From positions 1 through 43,434 of IMG/VR virus record IMGVR_UViG_3300012354_000005: a stretch of 43,434 bases of DNA; one strand, given 5' to 3'. This stretch comes from a virus. Made by a program: the position numbers and the translations under genes. How positions within the stretch are numbered: the stretch's first letter is position 1; every line of letters begins with the position of its first letter. Shown in pieces: positions 1-5,834 of the stretch. The notes below the pieces were generated by a model. It saw only the letters and a program-made list of their open reading frames with translations. It was not told the origin of the DNA and ran no database searches.

Positions 1-27
1 CATTTGTAACTTTTTGACGTGCCATTT

Positions 28-101
28 GTGCCTGTAGCTCAACCGGATAGAGCTTCTGACTTCGGATCAGAAGGTTGGGGGTTCGAATCCCTCCAGGCAC
101 G
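28..101 (+). tRNA. tRNA-Arg(TCG)
   Basis: A complete cloverleaf can be folded. The 7-bp acceptor stem is GTGCCTG with CAGGCAC, followed by discriminator G at 101. The D arm has the GCTC/GAGC stem, the anticodon stem is TCTGA/TCAGA, and the 7-base loop CTTCGGA carries anticodon TCG (reads CGA, arginine). The T loop is TTCGAAT. CCA is not encoded. It is read rightward, against the adjacent phage operon, and its 3' end lies about 40 bp from the first transposase-binding site. It is most likely a host gene next to the insertion point, although a phage-borne copy cannot be excluded because the window starts 27 bp upstream. Confidence 0.96.
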
Positions 102-137
102 TATTTTATTAGGCTGGAATTTCCCTGGCAATTAGCG

Positions 138-148
138 ACAGATTACCA
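138..148 (+). repeat. Left-end transposase site L1 (ACAGATTACCA)
   Basis: First of three direct copies at the left end. It shares TTAGCRACAGATT with L2 and differs from the consensus ACAGATTGCCA by one base. A partial inverted copy, TGGCAATTAG, begins at 126. By analogy with Mu L1-L3 this would be a binding site for the MuA-like protein encoded at 7283-9685. Confidence 0.7.
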
Positions 149-225
149 GAGGGCGAAGGAGGGTGAATTAGGATGCAGGAGATTGAATCCGGGCGACTTA
201 CGACGCGAGTTCGGACGACTTAGCA

Positions 226-238
226 ACAGATTGCCAAT
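226..238 (+). repeat. Left-end transposase site L2 (ACAGATTGCCAAT)
   Basis: Perfect 13-base match to L3 and, inverted, to the R2 site at the other end. It is preceded by TTAGCA, as L1 is by TTAGCG. It is inferred to be a transposase-binding site. Confidence 0.78.
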
Positions 239-265
239 CGTGGAATCCGGCGCGGCTGTGCGCGT

Positions 266-278
266 ACAGATTGCCAAT
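266..278 (+). repeat. Left-end transposase site L3 (ACAGATTGCCAAT)
   Basis: Third copy, 40 bp from L2. It ends 4 bp before the stop codon of the last early gene (283). The sequence continues with CTGCC, so an imperfect palindrome ATTGGCAATCTG-like arm is present. It is inferred to be a transposase-binding site. Confidence 0.78.
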
Positions 279-282
279 CTGC

Positions 283-810
283 CTAGCGAGCTTGACTGCG
301 CTTGACAGTTTCGGAAGGTGTCAAGGTGTCAAGTAAGTCGGGCTGCGAAGCTGGAATCCGCTGGCGCCGGCCGCCTTTGGAGCGCAGGACCTGATTTATC
401 TGCGCCAAGGTCTCGGTCGTGCTGTCCGGGGCCTGACCTGGGCGAACCCGGCGCGCCACAGCCTGCACCACGGCGCTGATCGGGCGTGCGGCCTTGGCCT
501 CATAATAGTACTCGTCGCCGTGGTGCGTCATGTGCTCTTGGACGGCGTACAGGAAGTAAGCCGAGAATCGCTGAATCTTCGCCAGGTTACCGTGTCTCTT
601 AATAGTACCGATCACTTTTATGAGAATCCGCCGGTAACCTAATGCCGGCAGCCTCGCGCCACGATCGTTCATCCATTTGGCCGGCCAAGTGATGGCCTGG
701 ATCAGCATCGAGCGCTCCTGGAAAAAGCGTCTATCGGTCTTTTGCACGAAAAACTCGCGCCGGATCAGGCGCAGCATTTCCTCGACGAATCGGGCGACCT
801 CGGGTTTCAT
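283..810 (-). CDS. Early operon terminal protein, unknown function (175 aa)
   Basis: I do not recognise a family. The protein is basic. Its first 110 residues look like a folded helical domain rich in aromatic residues (WPAKWMNDRG, AYFLYAVQEHM), and the last 60 residues are polar and probably flexible. The start ATG overlaps the stop of the upstream gene (ATGA), so translation is probably coupled. It is the last gene of the leftward early operon and its stop abuts transposase site L3. By position it corresponds to accessory early genes of transposable phages. Reading-frame quality and coupling make the gene secure; its role is unknown. Confidence 0.75.
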   Translation of the reverse strand: MKPEVARFVEEMLRLIRREFFVQKTDRRFFQERSMLIQAITWPAKWMNDRGARLPALGYRRILIKVIGTIKRHGNLAKIQRFSAYFLYAVQEHMTHHGDEYYYEAKAARPISAVVQAVARRVRPGQAPDSTTETLAQINQVLRSKGGRRQRIPASQPDLLDTLTPSETVKRSQAR

Positions 811-1160
811 TCATGCTTATGATGCCGGCGTTGGTAGCGGGAATAACGCCGGAGCATGGCTTCAGCCTGGTTTTTCAGGGAGGCGCACTGCGAAAACTCC
901 TCTTCGGTCACGAAATCGAACAGCTTATAGCCAGGTGAACCAGGAAAACTGAATATCTGGCCCTCTGAATTCTCGACCAGCTCGCGAAGCTCGCGATCGG
1001 TGAATCCGTGGACCTTCAGCTCGCGCGCCGTGTGCCATCCACCGTCGCCCAAAATCCGAATCAGCTGTTGAATTCGATCGGTTGTTATACCGATGGTCGG
1101 GGCTCGAAATAGAGGCAGGTCGTTTTGAACACTGGCGCCAGGTGCGAGGACAACGCTCAT
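807..1160 (-). CDS. Winged-helix-like protein (117 aa)
   Basis: The middle part (about residues 25-85) reads as a helix-turn-helix with a wing: IQQLIRILGDGGWHTARELK, then a recognition-helix-like stretch FTDRELRELVENSEG and a beta-hairpin-like segment ending PGYKLFDFVTEEEF. The C-terminus is a basic Arg/His-rich tail. The family is not certain; a DNA-binding role is inferred from the pattern. I chose the ATG at 1160, which sits just after the upstream stop, over upstream in-frame starts that would overlap the neighbouring gene. Its stop is coupled to the 175-aa gene by an ATGA overlap. Confidence 0.7.
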   Translation of the reverse strand: MSVVLAPGASVQNDLPLFRAPTIGITTDRIQQLIRILGDGGWHTARELKVHGFTDRELRELVENSEGQIFSFPGSPGYKLFDFVTEEEFSQCASLKNQAEAMLRRYSRYQRRHHKHE

Positions 1161-1162
1161 AT

Positions 1163-1435
1163 TTAAGAGTGGAGGGCGAACTGCGGGAGGTGCCGTCGAA
1201 GCCAGGCAAACGCATTGGTCGCGCTGATCTGGACCCGCCATGGTTTGCCATCCAAGGCGACCCGGAAACTGTTCACCCGTTTCTGGGACGAATAAAAATC
1301 CAATGAATGAAACATGCCCGTCATGCCGTCCTTAAAGTTTTTCGGAAACTTGGAGTGATGGAGGATTTGTCGCCCAACCAGTCGATGAAGCGAATGAGCC
1401 ATGTCGTTCAGCATTTGTGGTGGTTCTTCGTTCAC
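1163..1435 (-). CDS. Small early protein, unknown (90 aa)
   Basis: The family is not recognised. It begins with GTG and no convincing Shine-Dalgarno site; an ATG seven codons in is an alternative start. The C-terminal half (SSQKRVNSFRVALDGKPWRV, then a helix ending in RRHLPQF) looks like a small alpha/beta domain. It lies between two coding genes on the same strand with almost no gap, which supports it being real. Confidence 0.55.
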   Translation of the reverse strand: MNEEPPQMLNDMAHSLHRLVGRQILHHSKFPKNFKDGMTGMFHSLDFYSSQKRVNSFRVALDGKPWRVQISATNAFAWLRRHLPQFALHS

Positions 1436-1468
1436 AGTGTTAGTCAGGCTCGCTCTCGTCCACGTCGC

Positions 1469-1741
1469 TCAGCTCCGCCGTTTAGAGCGATATAGGTCTC
1501 TCGCCTTTTTCCAGTGGAACAGGGCCTCGGCCAGCCACCAGCATGCGCGGTCACTCGACACAAAAAGATATGCGCAATCCGCCGCTATCACCACCGCGTG
1601 AAAATAGCACATAGACTCGCACCATCGTATCGCCGTAACCAGTCGATGCAGCCAATTCGCTCTTGGGCGACGCGCCCTGATTTCATCGCAGTTGCACCAA
1701 CTCTTTCCGCATTGCCCATCGAGACTTTCACATTTGCTCAT
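1469..1741 (-). CDS. Cys/Trp-rich small early protein (90 aa)
   Basis: The family is not recognised. The N-terminus carries clustered cysteines (CESLDGQCGKSWCNCDE), which could bind a metal. The centre is moderately hydrophobic (CYFHAVVIAADCAYLFVS) and the tail is basic. GGGAGA lies about 8 bases before the ATG and is a good ribosome-binding site. Its place in the co-directional operon supports coding. Confidence 0.55.
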   Translation of the reverse strand: MSKCESLDGQCGKSWCNCDEIRARRPRANWLHRLVTAIRWCESMCYFHAVVIAADCAYLFVSSDRACWWLAEALFHWKKARDLYRSKRRS

Positions 1742-1756
1742 GGCTGATCTCCCACG

Positions 1757-2194
1757 TTAGGCCGCCCTCCGCTTTTCGTGTTCGCGCAGGGCGATGATGA
1801 GTTTTCGCAGCTCCTCGGTCTCTAGCAGGTTAACCGGCAGCTTGAAAAACATGCGATCGGCAATGGCCTGGACGTAGTTCTCGCGGACGCGCAGTTTTCG
1901 CATCAGGCTGCGCAGGCCGAAATAGAGCCGGCGGCGTTCCATATCCTGGGCGTTGATCCGGGAAGGCCGGGCCGCGCCAGGATTAATAATCGCTTTAAGC
2001 TCGGCGATCACACGATCGAACTCGCGGTTTGTCAGGTCGTAATGAGATTTATCGTAGCCGATCGCGCGGACGTGGAGCTCGTGCCGGCGATTGTTCTCAT
2101 TGAGCCATGTCCAGGTCTCGCGGCCGTGCATGAGCTCCCGCTTTGCTTTCCCCCACAGGCCCCAATAGAAACGGTTTTGGCGGTTAGAGATCAT
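1757..2194 (-). CDS. GemA-like (DUF1018-type) early protein (145 aa)
   Basis: The first half has the pattern I associate with Mu GemA-like proteins: an aromatic start (NRFYWGLWGKAKRE), a His-rich helix (NNRRHELHVRAIG) and a segment with LTNREFDRVIAELKAI. The second half, from about residue 75, is a basic helical region. In Mu, GemA is an early protein that affects host gene expression and DNA supercoiling. The order Gam then GemA downstream of the A/B genes agrees with Mu-like early regions. Similarity is weak, so the name is provisional. The start overlaps the MazG-like gene stop (ATGA). Confidence 0.5.
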   Translation of the reverse strand: MISNRQNRFYWGLWGKAKRELMHGRETWTWLNENNRRHELHVRAIGYDKSHYDLTNREFDRVIAELKAIINPGAARPSRINAQDMERRRLYFGLRSLMRKLRVRENYVQAIADRMFFKLPVNLLETEELRKLIIALREHEKRRAA

Positions 2195-2412
2195 TGGAGA
2201 TCCAAAAAGAACCTGACACCCATAGCGGCCACTTGAATTGCTTCTTTGCGAGCGTTCTCCAGGTCATTTGTTTTGACCGAATCCCAGAGCTCGTCGAGTT
2301 CCTCTTTAATGACGGCGAATCCGTAGTGGCCGTCCGAGATTGGCTTGAATTTCGATCGGGCGAACTTCAGCTCATCGAAGACTTTATCAAAAGCCTGTTC
2401 GTCAGAGATCAT
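2191..2412 (-). CDS. MazG-like nucleotide pyrophosphohydrolase (73 aa)
   Basis: The core HYGFAVIKEELDELWDSVK followed by RKEAIQVAAMGVRFFLDL matches phage MazG-like all-alpha NTP pyrophosphohydrolases, which hydrolyse (d)NTPs to the monophosphate. The acidic helix (EELDE) supplies metal ligands. In the second helix the usual ExxD reads EAIQ, so the Asp is replaced by Gln; this is a departure from canonical MazG but I believe it is common in phage forms. At 73 aa it is a single half-unit that would work as an oligomer. I used the ATG at 2412, which overlaps the upstream stop (ATGA). Confidence 0.65.
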   Translation of the reverse strand: MISDEQAFDKVFDELKFARSKFKPISDGHYGFAVIKEELDELWDSVKTNDLENARKEAIQVAAMGVRFFLDLQ

Positions 2413-2615
2413 GCTTCCTCTTTCCACCAATCGGCATCGTCCAGATCGCGATCGGTCGGTCGCCGCTCGATTACTCTATAATAAGAACGCCGCCAATATT
2501 CGGCGTCTTCCAGTGCCCATCTAAGCCGAACCCTCAATCCAGGCCCACCCACGGCGATCGCGCCGAGACAGAAGCCAAAACCGACGGCCGAGAGGATCAA
2601 GGCGTAAATCATCAT
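2409..2615 (-). CDS. Small single-pass membrane protein (68 aa)
   Basis: A hydrophobic segment at residues 2-24 (IYALILSAVGFGFCLGAIAV) is followed by a basic, then acidic cytoplasmic-type tail ending DDADWWKEEA. There is no lipobox. The function is not recognisable. It is coupled by ATGA overlaps both to the PolX gene upstream and to the MazG-like gene downstream. Confidence 0.6.
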   Translation of the reverse strand: MMIYALILSAVGFGFCLGAIAVGGPGLRVRLRWALEDAEYWRRSYYRVIERRPTDRDLDDADWWKEEA

Positions 2616-3136
2616 TTGAGCACCTCGCGGTCGGTTGGTTCGCGGTAGGGCAAATCGAGCGCGTGATAGATATCGGCCTCGGTTGCGCTAGCGATGATTT
2701 CATTACCGACGTTCACCACGCCGCGATACGGCGCGAATTTTAAGCCTTTGGCTTGCGCACGCGCGCAAAGCTGGACGTTGTGCTGCACAGAGCCAGTCCG
2801 GCAGAGATAGACCGCGCCCCAATTGCTCGGCGTGCGCGAAACAAGATCGACAATCTCGCCGTGCGCGACGAAGAGATCGATCTGATGGCCGCCGGTCCGC
2901 AGCTGATAAGTCAGATTGCGCGAATCCAGGACTCGGCCGCCGGTCACCAGCTCGCAGCTGCGCAGCATCCGTTTAATGATCGGCGCTAATCCGTTTTTCG
3001 GGATCAATACCAGGTCGAGATCGTTCACCTGGTTGCGCTCGCGCCGGACCGAGCCGGCGATCTCGATCTTTTCACAGAACGGCAAAAGCTCCGACATAAC
3101 CTTGAGCGCGAGACGGTGGGCCTGGGAGAGTTGCAT
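2612..3136 (-). CDS. Minimal family X DNA polymerase (palm plus thumb, 174 aa)
   Basis: The protein follows the PolX pattern from end to end. It has a Gly-Ser motif with Arg-Arg (IAGSVRRERNQVNDLDLVLI, residues 26-45) in which D39 and D41 are the first two metal ligands, and D87 (GHQIDLFVA) is the third. It then has the dNTP-site motif TGSVQHN, the stretch ARAQAKGLKF, and a C-terminal ADIYHALDLPYREPTDRE typical of the thumb. There is no 8-kDa lyase/HhH domain and no PHP domain, so the architecture resembles African swine fever virus PolX, which is also about 174 residues. The residues before TGS are Cys-Arg instead of the usual Tyr-Phe. It probably fills short gaps; a role in repairing transposition gaps is an inference. 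It starts at a TAATG overlap just after a TCAAACC repeat. Confidence 0.85.
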   Translation of the reverse strand: MQLSQAHRLALKVMSELLPFCEKIEIAGSVRRERNQVNDLDLVLIPKNGLAPIIKRMLRSCELVTGGRVLDSRNLTYQLRTGGHQIDLFVAHGEIVDLVSRTPSNWGAVYLCRTGSVQHNVQLCARAQAKGLKFAPYRGVVNVGNEIIASATEADIYHALDLPYREPTDREVLK

Positions 3137-3489
3137 TATGGATGTTTGTGGGTTGATGTTTGAGGTTTGATTTTCTCTAGACTCTTGTGGCGTTTACAGA
3201 ACGCCTCGAAATCGGTGTTGCTCAGCAGCTCCATCAGCTTGCCGGTCGGCGCGCGATCAAGCGGAAGTGTATTGCCGCGCGCGAGCCAGGTCTCGATGTC
3301 GCGATTGACCGAGTCATGATTCTTGAGACCAAGCCGCTTCATAAACTCGCGTTTCGATTCCCATTTGGCGTGTGCCGGCGCGACGTTATAACCAACCGAT
3401 CGACAATGATCCGCGCAGAATTGCGTGAGCACGCCCTGGTTTTTGGCCGTGACATCGAGAGTCATTCTGAGGTGGACCGGCTCACTCAT
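3136..3489 (-). CDS. Early protein of unknown function with repeat-encoded tail (117 aa)
   Basis: The family is not recognised. The body is helical and basic (WESKREFMKRLGLKNHDSVN, then an RDIETWLARG helix), with two Cys and a His in CADHCRSVGYN. Residues about 106-117 (KIKPQTSTHKHP) are encoded by a TCAAACC-type heptad repeat and are unlikely to be part of the fold. The ATG at 3489 overlaps the HerA-fragment stop; the frame is open further upstream, but that part lies over the HerA-like gene and has a poor composition. Confidence 0.65.
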   Translation of the reverse strand: MSEPVHLRMTLDVTAKNQGVLTQFCADHCRSVGYNVAPAHAKWESKREFMKRLGLKNHDSVNRDIETWLARGNTLPLDRAPTGKLMELLSNTDFEAFCKRHKSLEKIKPQTSTHKHP

Positions 3490-3827
3490 GATAAACCTGG
3501 CGGGAAAATGATTTCTGTTGGGCTGATGACGCCGTGGGATCGCCGGATCAGGCCGAGCGTTCCGAGCGGTCCAATCGTGTTGCTGAAATGCCCGCCGGTG
3601 TGATCGATCCCGACTTCCTGGCCGATTTCTTCTGCGGTCACATCCTCGCCGCGCCGATCGATGATGACATCGAGCGCCACGATCTGCGCTTTGGCATCCA
3701 GCATTTCCTCGCATAACTTGGTTGCGAAATAACTTTTGCCGGAGCCGGTGCGGCCGAGGATGCCGAACTTTTGCGTGACCGCGTCGATCGGCAGGGACAG
3801 CGATTTTGAGATGTGAAGCTTCGTCAC
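3486..3827 (-). CDS. HerA/DUF87-like ATPase, internally deleted (113 aa)
   Basis: The N-terminal 50 residues are a typical HerA-type P-loop region: FGILGRTGSGKSYFATKLCE, then AQIVALD. The next segment (EEIGQEVGIDHTGGHFSNTI, then GPLGTLGLIRR) looks like the C-terminal winged-helix end of such ATPases, where a sensor-like helix precedes LxxLGLI. Full-length members have several hundred residues between these parts, including Walker B and the arginine finger, all absent here. The frame is intact and coupled by ATGA overlaps on both sides, so it is translated and not simple debris. It could bind ATP but should not hydrolyse it normally. The deletion reading is an inference from motif order. Confidence 0.6.
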   Translation of the reverse strand: MTKLHISKSLSLPIDAVTQKFGILGRTGSGKSYFATKLCEEMLDAKAQIVALDVIIDRRGEDVTAEEIGQEVGIDHTGGHFSNTIGPLGTLGLIRRSHGVISPTEIIFPPGLS

Positions 3828-4096
3828 GATCCTCCTATTGCGTCCTGCGGCTCAAATTCGGCCTCGAGTTCGATCCGTTTTTTGATCAGGTCGGCGAGTT
3901 CTCTCTCGATCACAATCTTGCGGTCTGCCGGCGTCGTTTCGGACATCACCTGCTCGCGCAGGAGGACGATCGACAAGGTCAATGCCGCGTAATGCTCGGA
4001 CGCGCGCGAAGGTTTAGGGACCGCGATCTCGCGCAGCACGCTCTCAAGTTTCGCAGCGACAACATCGCTGATCGCCATAATCTCGCCCGGCGTCAC
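3824..4096 (-). CDS. Helical early protein, unknown (90 aa)
   Basis: The family is not recognised. It is predicted to be mostly helical, with a long amphipathic C-terminal helix (RKIVIERELADLIKKRIELE) that could form a coiled coil. It is coupled by ATGA to both neighbours. It sits upstream of the truncated HerA-like gene, so a joint role is possible but not shown. Confidence 0.6.
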   Translation of the reverse strand: MTPGEIMAISDVVAAKLESVLREIAVPKPSRASEHYAALTLSIVLLREQVMSETTPADRKIVIERELADLIKKRIELEAEFEPQDAIGGS

Positions 4097-4407
4097 GCGA
4101 ATGGCTCCTCGTCGGCCGACGCGTCTTTCAACGCCGTCGGAAATTCGTATCGCTTCACCGGCTCGGCATTTTGTTGCTGCGCCAGAGCGATCGCCATATC
4201 GCGGCTGATCGGCGACATCGAGTAAATCGCGCCGGGACCGAAGAACCTGGTGAACGCGATCGCGCCCTCCTTGTCAGGCACGTCGACTCTGATGAACGCG
4301 CCGCCGACAATCGTCGCTTCGGTTACGCGACCCACAATCCGCGCATGGCCGAAGAGCTCGACTAGCGCCCATTCATCGAATGTTTTCTTTTCGTTTTCGG
4401 TGTTCAT
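4093..4407 (-). CDS. Conserved phage early protein of unknown function (104 aa)
   Basis: The stretch FDEWALVELFGHARIVGRV, then EATIVGGAFIRVDVP and FTRFFGPGAIYSMSPIS, is a pattern I recall from small phage and soil-bacterial proteins without assigned function. It is probably a compact beta domain followed by a helix (RDMAIALAQQQ). It starts with a clear ATG, 95 bp downstream of the Gam gene. In that gap I see only a possible 12-codon reading frame and no structured element. Confidence 0.65.
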   Translation of the reverse strand: MNTENEKKTFDEWALVELFGHARIVGRVTEATIVGGAFIRVDVPDKEGAIAFTRFFGPGAIYSMSPISRDMAIALAQQQNAEPVKRYEFPTALKDASADEEPFA

Positions 4408-4502
4408 AAACTCAGCACGCGAGGAGATAGCGGTTGCAAACGCAATAAGAGGCTCCGCTCTGCACGCTCAGAGAAGAAGCCCCGCTCCTTTTTGTAGAAA
4501 TT

Positions 4503-5054
4503 TCATGCGGCCTCCTGTTGCGAGACGAGCCGTTGCGGATCGGCCGGGTCGCGCTTTGGATCGACAAAGAATACTTCGCGTTGATCGACGCGCAGTCCGA
4601 CTTCGGCGAGCTGCTCGGGCTGCAACTGCTTGAGGGCGTCCTTATCAACGCTCTCCTTAGTTATGATGTAGCTACGCCAAAACGCGGAGGCCGTCGCCTT
4701 AATCGCTTCGATCACTTTCGCCCAGGTCCATTTCCGATTAAGCAACACCAGCGTTGGGTTGCCGGTGCGGAAGCCGAAAAATGCGAACTTCGTGTCGGCC
4801 GATTTCTTTTTGCCTGGCAACAACTCTTCTCGATGCTCGGCCGCGTATTTCTCAGCCCGGATGACGTTGACCTGCATCTTTTCCGAGAGATCGTTAATGT
4901 CGGCGTCGAGTTCGTTGCGAATGGCGAGGATTTTCAAATCGCGTCGAAGCTCGAGGCGCTCCTTGGCGATCTGCATGGTTACGGTGTTGTCGATCACGCG
5001 CTCGAATTCGTCGCGGGATCTGATTTCGCTGAGCGCTTTGATTCGGTGTGTCAT
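4503..5054 (-). CDS. gam: Gam-like host-nuclease inhibitor / DNA-end binding protein
   Basis: It matches the Mu Gam family in length (183 aa; Mu Gam is 174) and layout. A long N-terminal helical region (EFERVIDNTVTMQIAKERLE, then LRRDLKILAIRNELD) is followed by the conserved beta segment FAFFGFRTGNPTLVLLNRKW, then TWAKVIEAIKATASAFWRSY and a C-terminal ESVDKDALKQL. Mu Gam is a Ku-like dimer that coats DNA ends and blocks exonucleases, protecting linear phage DNA after infection. Here it lies downstream of the A/B genes, as in Mu. Its ATG overlaps the stop of the preceding 51-aa gene. Confidence 0.85.
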   Translation of the reverse strand: MTHRIKALSEIRSRDEFERVIDNTVTMQIAKERLELRRDLKILAIRNELDADINDLSEKMQVNVIRAEKYAAEHREELLPGKKKSADTKFAFFGFRTGNPTLVLLNRKWTWAKVIEAIKATASAFWRSYIITKESVDKDALKQLQPEQLAEVGLRVDQREVFFVDPKRDPADPQRLVSQQEAA

Positions 5055-5206
5055 AGATTCATTTTTTTAGCCACGGATGGACACGGATTTTCACGGATAA
5101 GAGGTTTAAAAACAGCAGCCATGAGTTCCTCTTTCTGTTGTTCGTTTAGGTAACGAACGCCGCTTCGCGTCATCACTCTGTATCGATGTTTCTTGTCTGG
5201 CTTCAT
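5051..5206 (-). CDS. Small early protein with repeat-encoded C-terminus (51 aa)
   Basis: The reading frame begins MKPDKKHRYRVMTRSGVRYL and ends with an ATGA overlap into gam, which argues that it is translated. Residues about 35-48 (PLIRENPCPSVAKK) are encoded by the CACGGAT-type dispersed repeat at 5071-5100, and another repeat copy lies immediately upstream (5211-5244). The repeat has apparently extended or replaced the original C-terminus. Function unknown. Confidence 0.5.
   Translation of the reverse strand: MKPDKKHRYRVMTRSGVRYLNEQQKEELMAAVFKPLIRENPCPSVAKKMNL
5071..5100 (+). repeat. CACGGAT-type dispersed repeat
   Basis: Three imperfect copies of (A/C)CACGGAT are spaced about 10 bases apart. 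The same family occurs inverted at 5211-5244, 7263-7287 and, degenerate, at 12284-12317. Such repeats are common between genes in several environmental bacterial phyla. Here the copy is inside the C-terminal codons of the 51-aa gene. Confidence 0.8.
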
Positions 5207-5210
5207 TCCG

Positions 5211-5244
5211 AATCCGTGTTTCATCCGTGTAAATCTGTGGCTTA
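5211..5244 (-). repeat. CACGGAT-type dispersed repeat
   Basis: On the minus strand this reads GCCACAGATTTACACGGATG and continues with AAACACGGATT. It touches the stop codon of the 114-aa winged-helix gene and lies just before the start of the 51-aa gene. Confidence 0.8.
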
Positions 5245-5586
5245 GGCGGCCTTTTTGAATCTGATGCCCATTTTGGAGCAGGCTTCGCGGAAATTGAAAA
5301 CTTTACGGCTGGCCACCGCGGCCAGCTCAGTGAGCCAGTTCAAATACGTCTCGGCTTCTTCGAAGCTTTCAGCCACGAAATAACCACCGCAGTTTTTCCC
5401 GGAATAAGCGCACACCAGGACGTTCGGCCAGAGGCAGGATTCGTCTGAAATAATGCGCCGGACTTCGCGCGCATTGCCGGCGCTCCGGCCGAGCTCGTCG
5501 CAAATCTCGGCGGCGCTGATGGCGTTTTCTTTGCCGACGTGGCGCCGGATTACGCTGAAAATTTTGTCGCCTCCACGTGTTCTCAT
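5242..5586 (-). CDS. Winged-helix-like regulatory protein (114 aa)
   Basis: Residues about 12-50 (IRRHVGKENAISAAEICDEL, then GRSAGNAREVRRIISD) form a helix-turn-helix, followed by wing-like strands LWPNVLVCAYSGKN and GGYFVAESFEEAETYLNWL. This resembles phage proteins with a MarR-type or DnaD-like fold, but I cannot name the family. Its first dozen codons (MRTRGGDKIFSV) are nearly the same as those of the sigma-like neighbour (MRTEAGDKISSM). It is coupled to that gene by an ATGA overlap. A role in early or middle gene control is inferred. Confidence 0.65.
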   Translation of the reverse strand: MRTRGGDKIFSVIRRHVGKENAISAAEICDELGRSAGNAREVRRIISDESCLWPNVLVCAYSGKNCGGYFVAESFEEAETYLNWLTELAAVASRKVFNFREACSKMGIRFKKAA

Positions 5587-5834
5587 AATCCTATGGGGAG
5601 ACCACGCTTTTTTTTGTCCACCGCGCGCTGAAGTTTTAGGATTGATCTGCCCACGATTTGCCTGACACGTTCGCTTCCAATCCCAAAGTTTTTACCAACT
5701 TCCGTTAAGGTCTTTCGCTTTCCTCCGTCTCTTCCGAATCGGTCGTAAAGAATATCCGTCTCGCGCTCAGTGAGCACCTCAAGAAGCTCGGGGTCGAGCA
5801 TCGATGAAATTTTGTCGCCGGCTTCGGTTCTCAT
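5583..5834 (-). CDS. Sigma-70 region 4-only protein (83 aa)
   Basis: About residues 20-70 are a textbook sigma region 4: LTERETDILYDRFGRDGGKR, then KTLTEVGKNFGIGSERVRQI and a C-terminal LKLQRA helix. The region 2 that melts the -10 element is absent, so the protein cannot act alone as a sigma factor. It could bind -35-like DNA or the beta flap of RNA polymerase, either to redirect host polymerase to late promoters or as a repressor. No Mor- or C-type activator of Mu was recognised in the window, so this is a candidate substitute. It is ATGA-coupled to both neighbours. The start is supported by GGATG context derived from a CACGGAT repeat. Confidence 0.85.
   Translation of the reverse strand: MRTEAGDKISSMLDPELLEVLTERETDILYDRFGRDGGKRKTLTEVGKNFGIGSERVRQIVGRSILKLQRAVDKKKRGLPIGL

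Noticed and set aside
75-305. Plus-strand reading frame across the left end
   Set aside because: It overlaps the tRNA 3' part and all three transposase sites, has no ribosome site and has a composition unlike protein.
4408-4502. 12-codon frame (ATG at 4506) overlapping the gam stop, as a possible leader peptide
   Set aside because: Too short and without a following attenuator-like structure; no evidence beyond the ATGA overlap.
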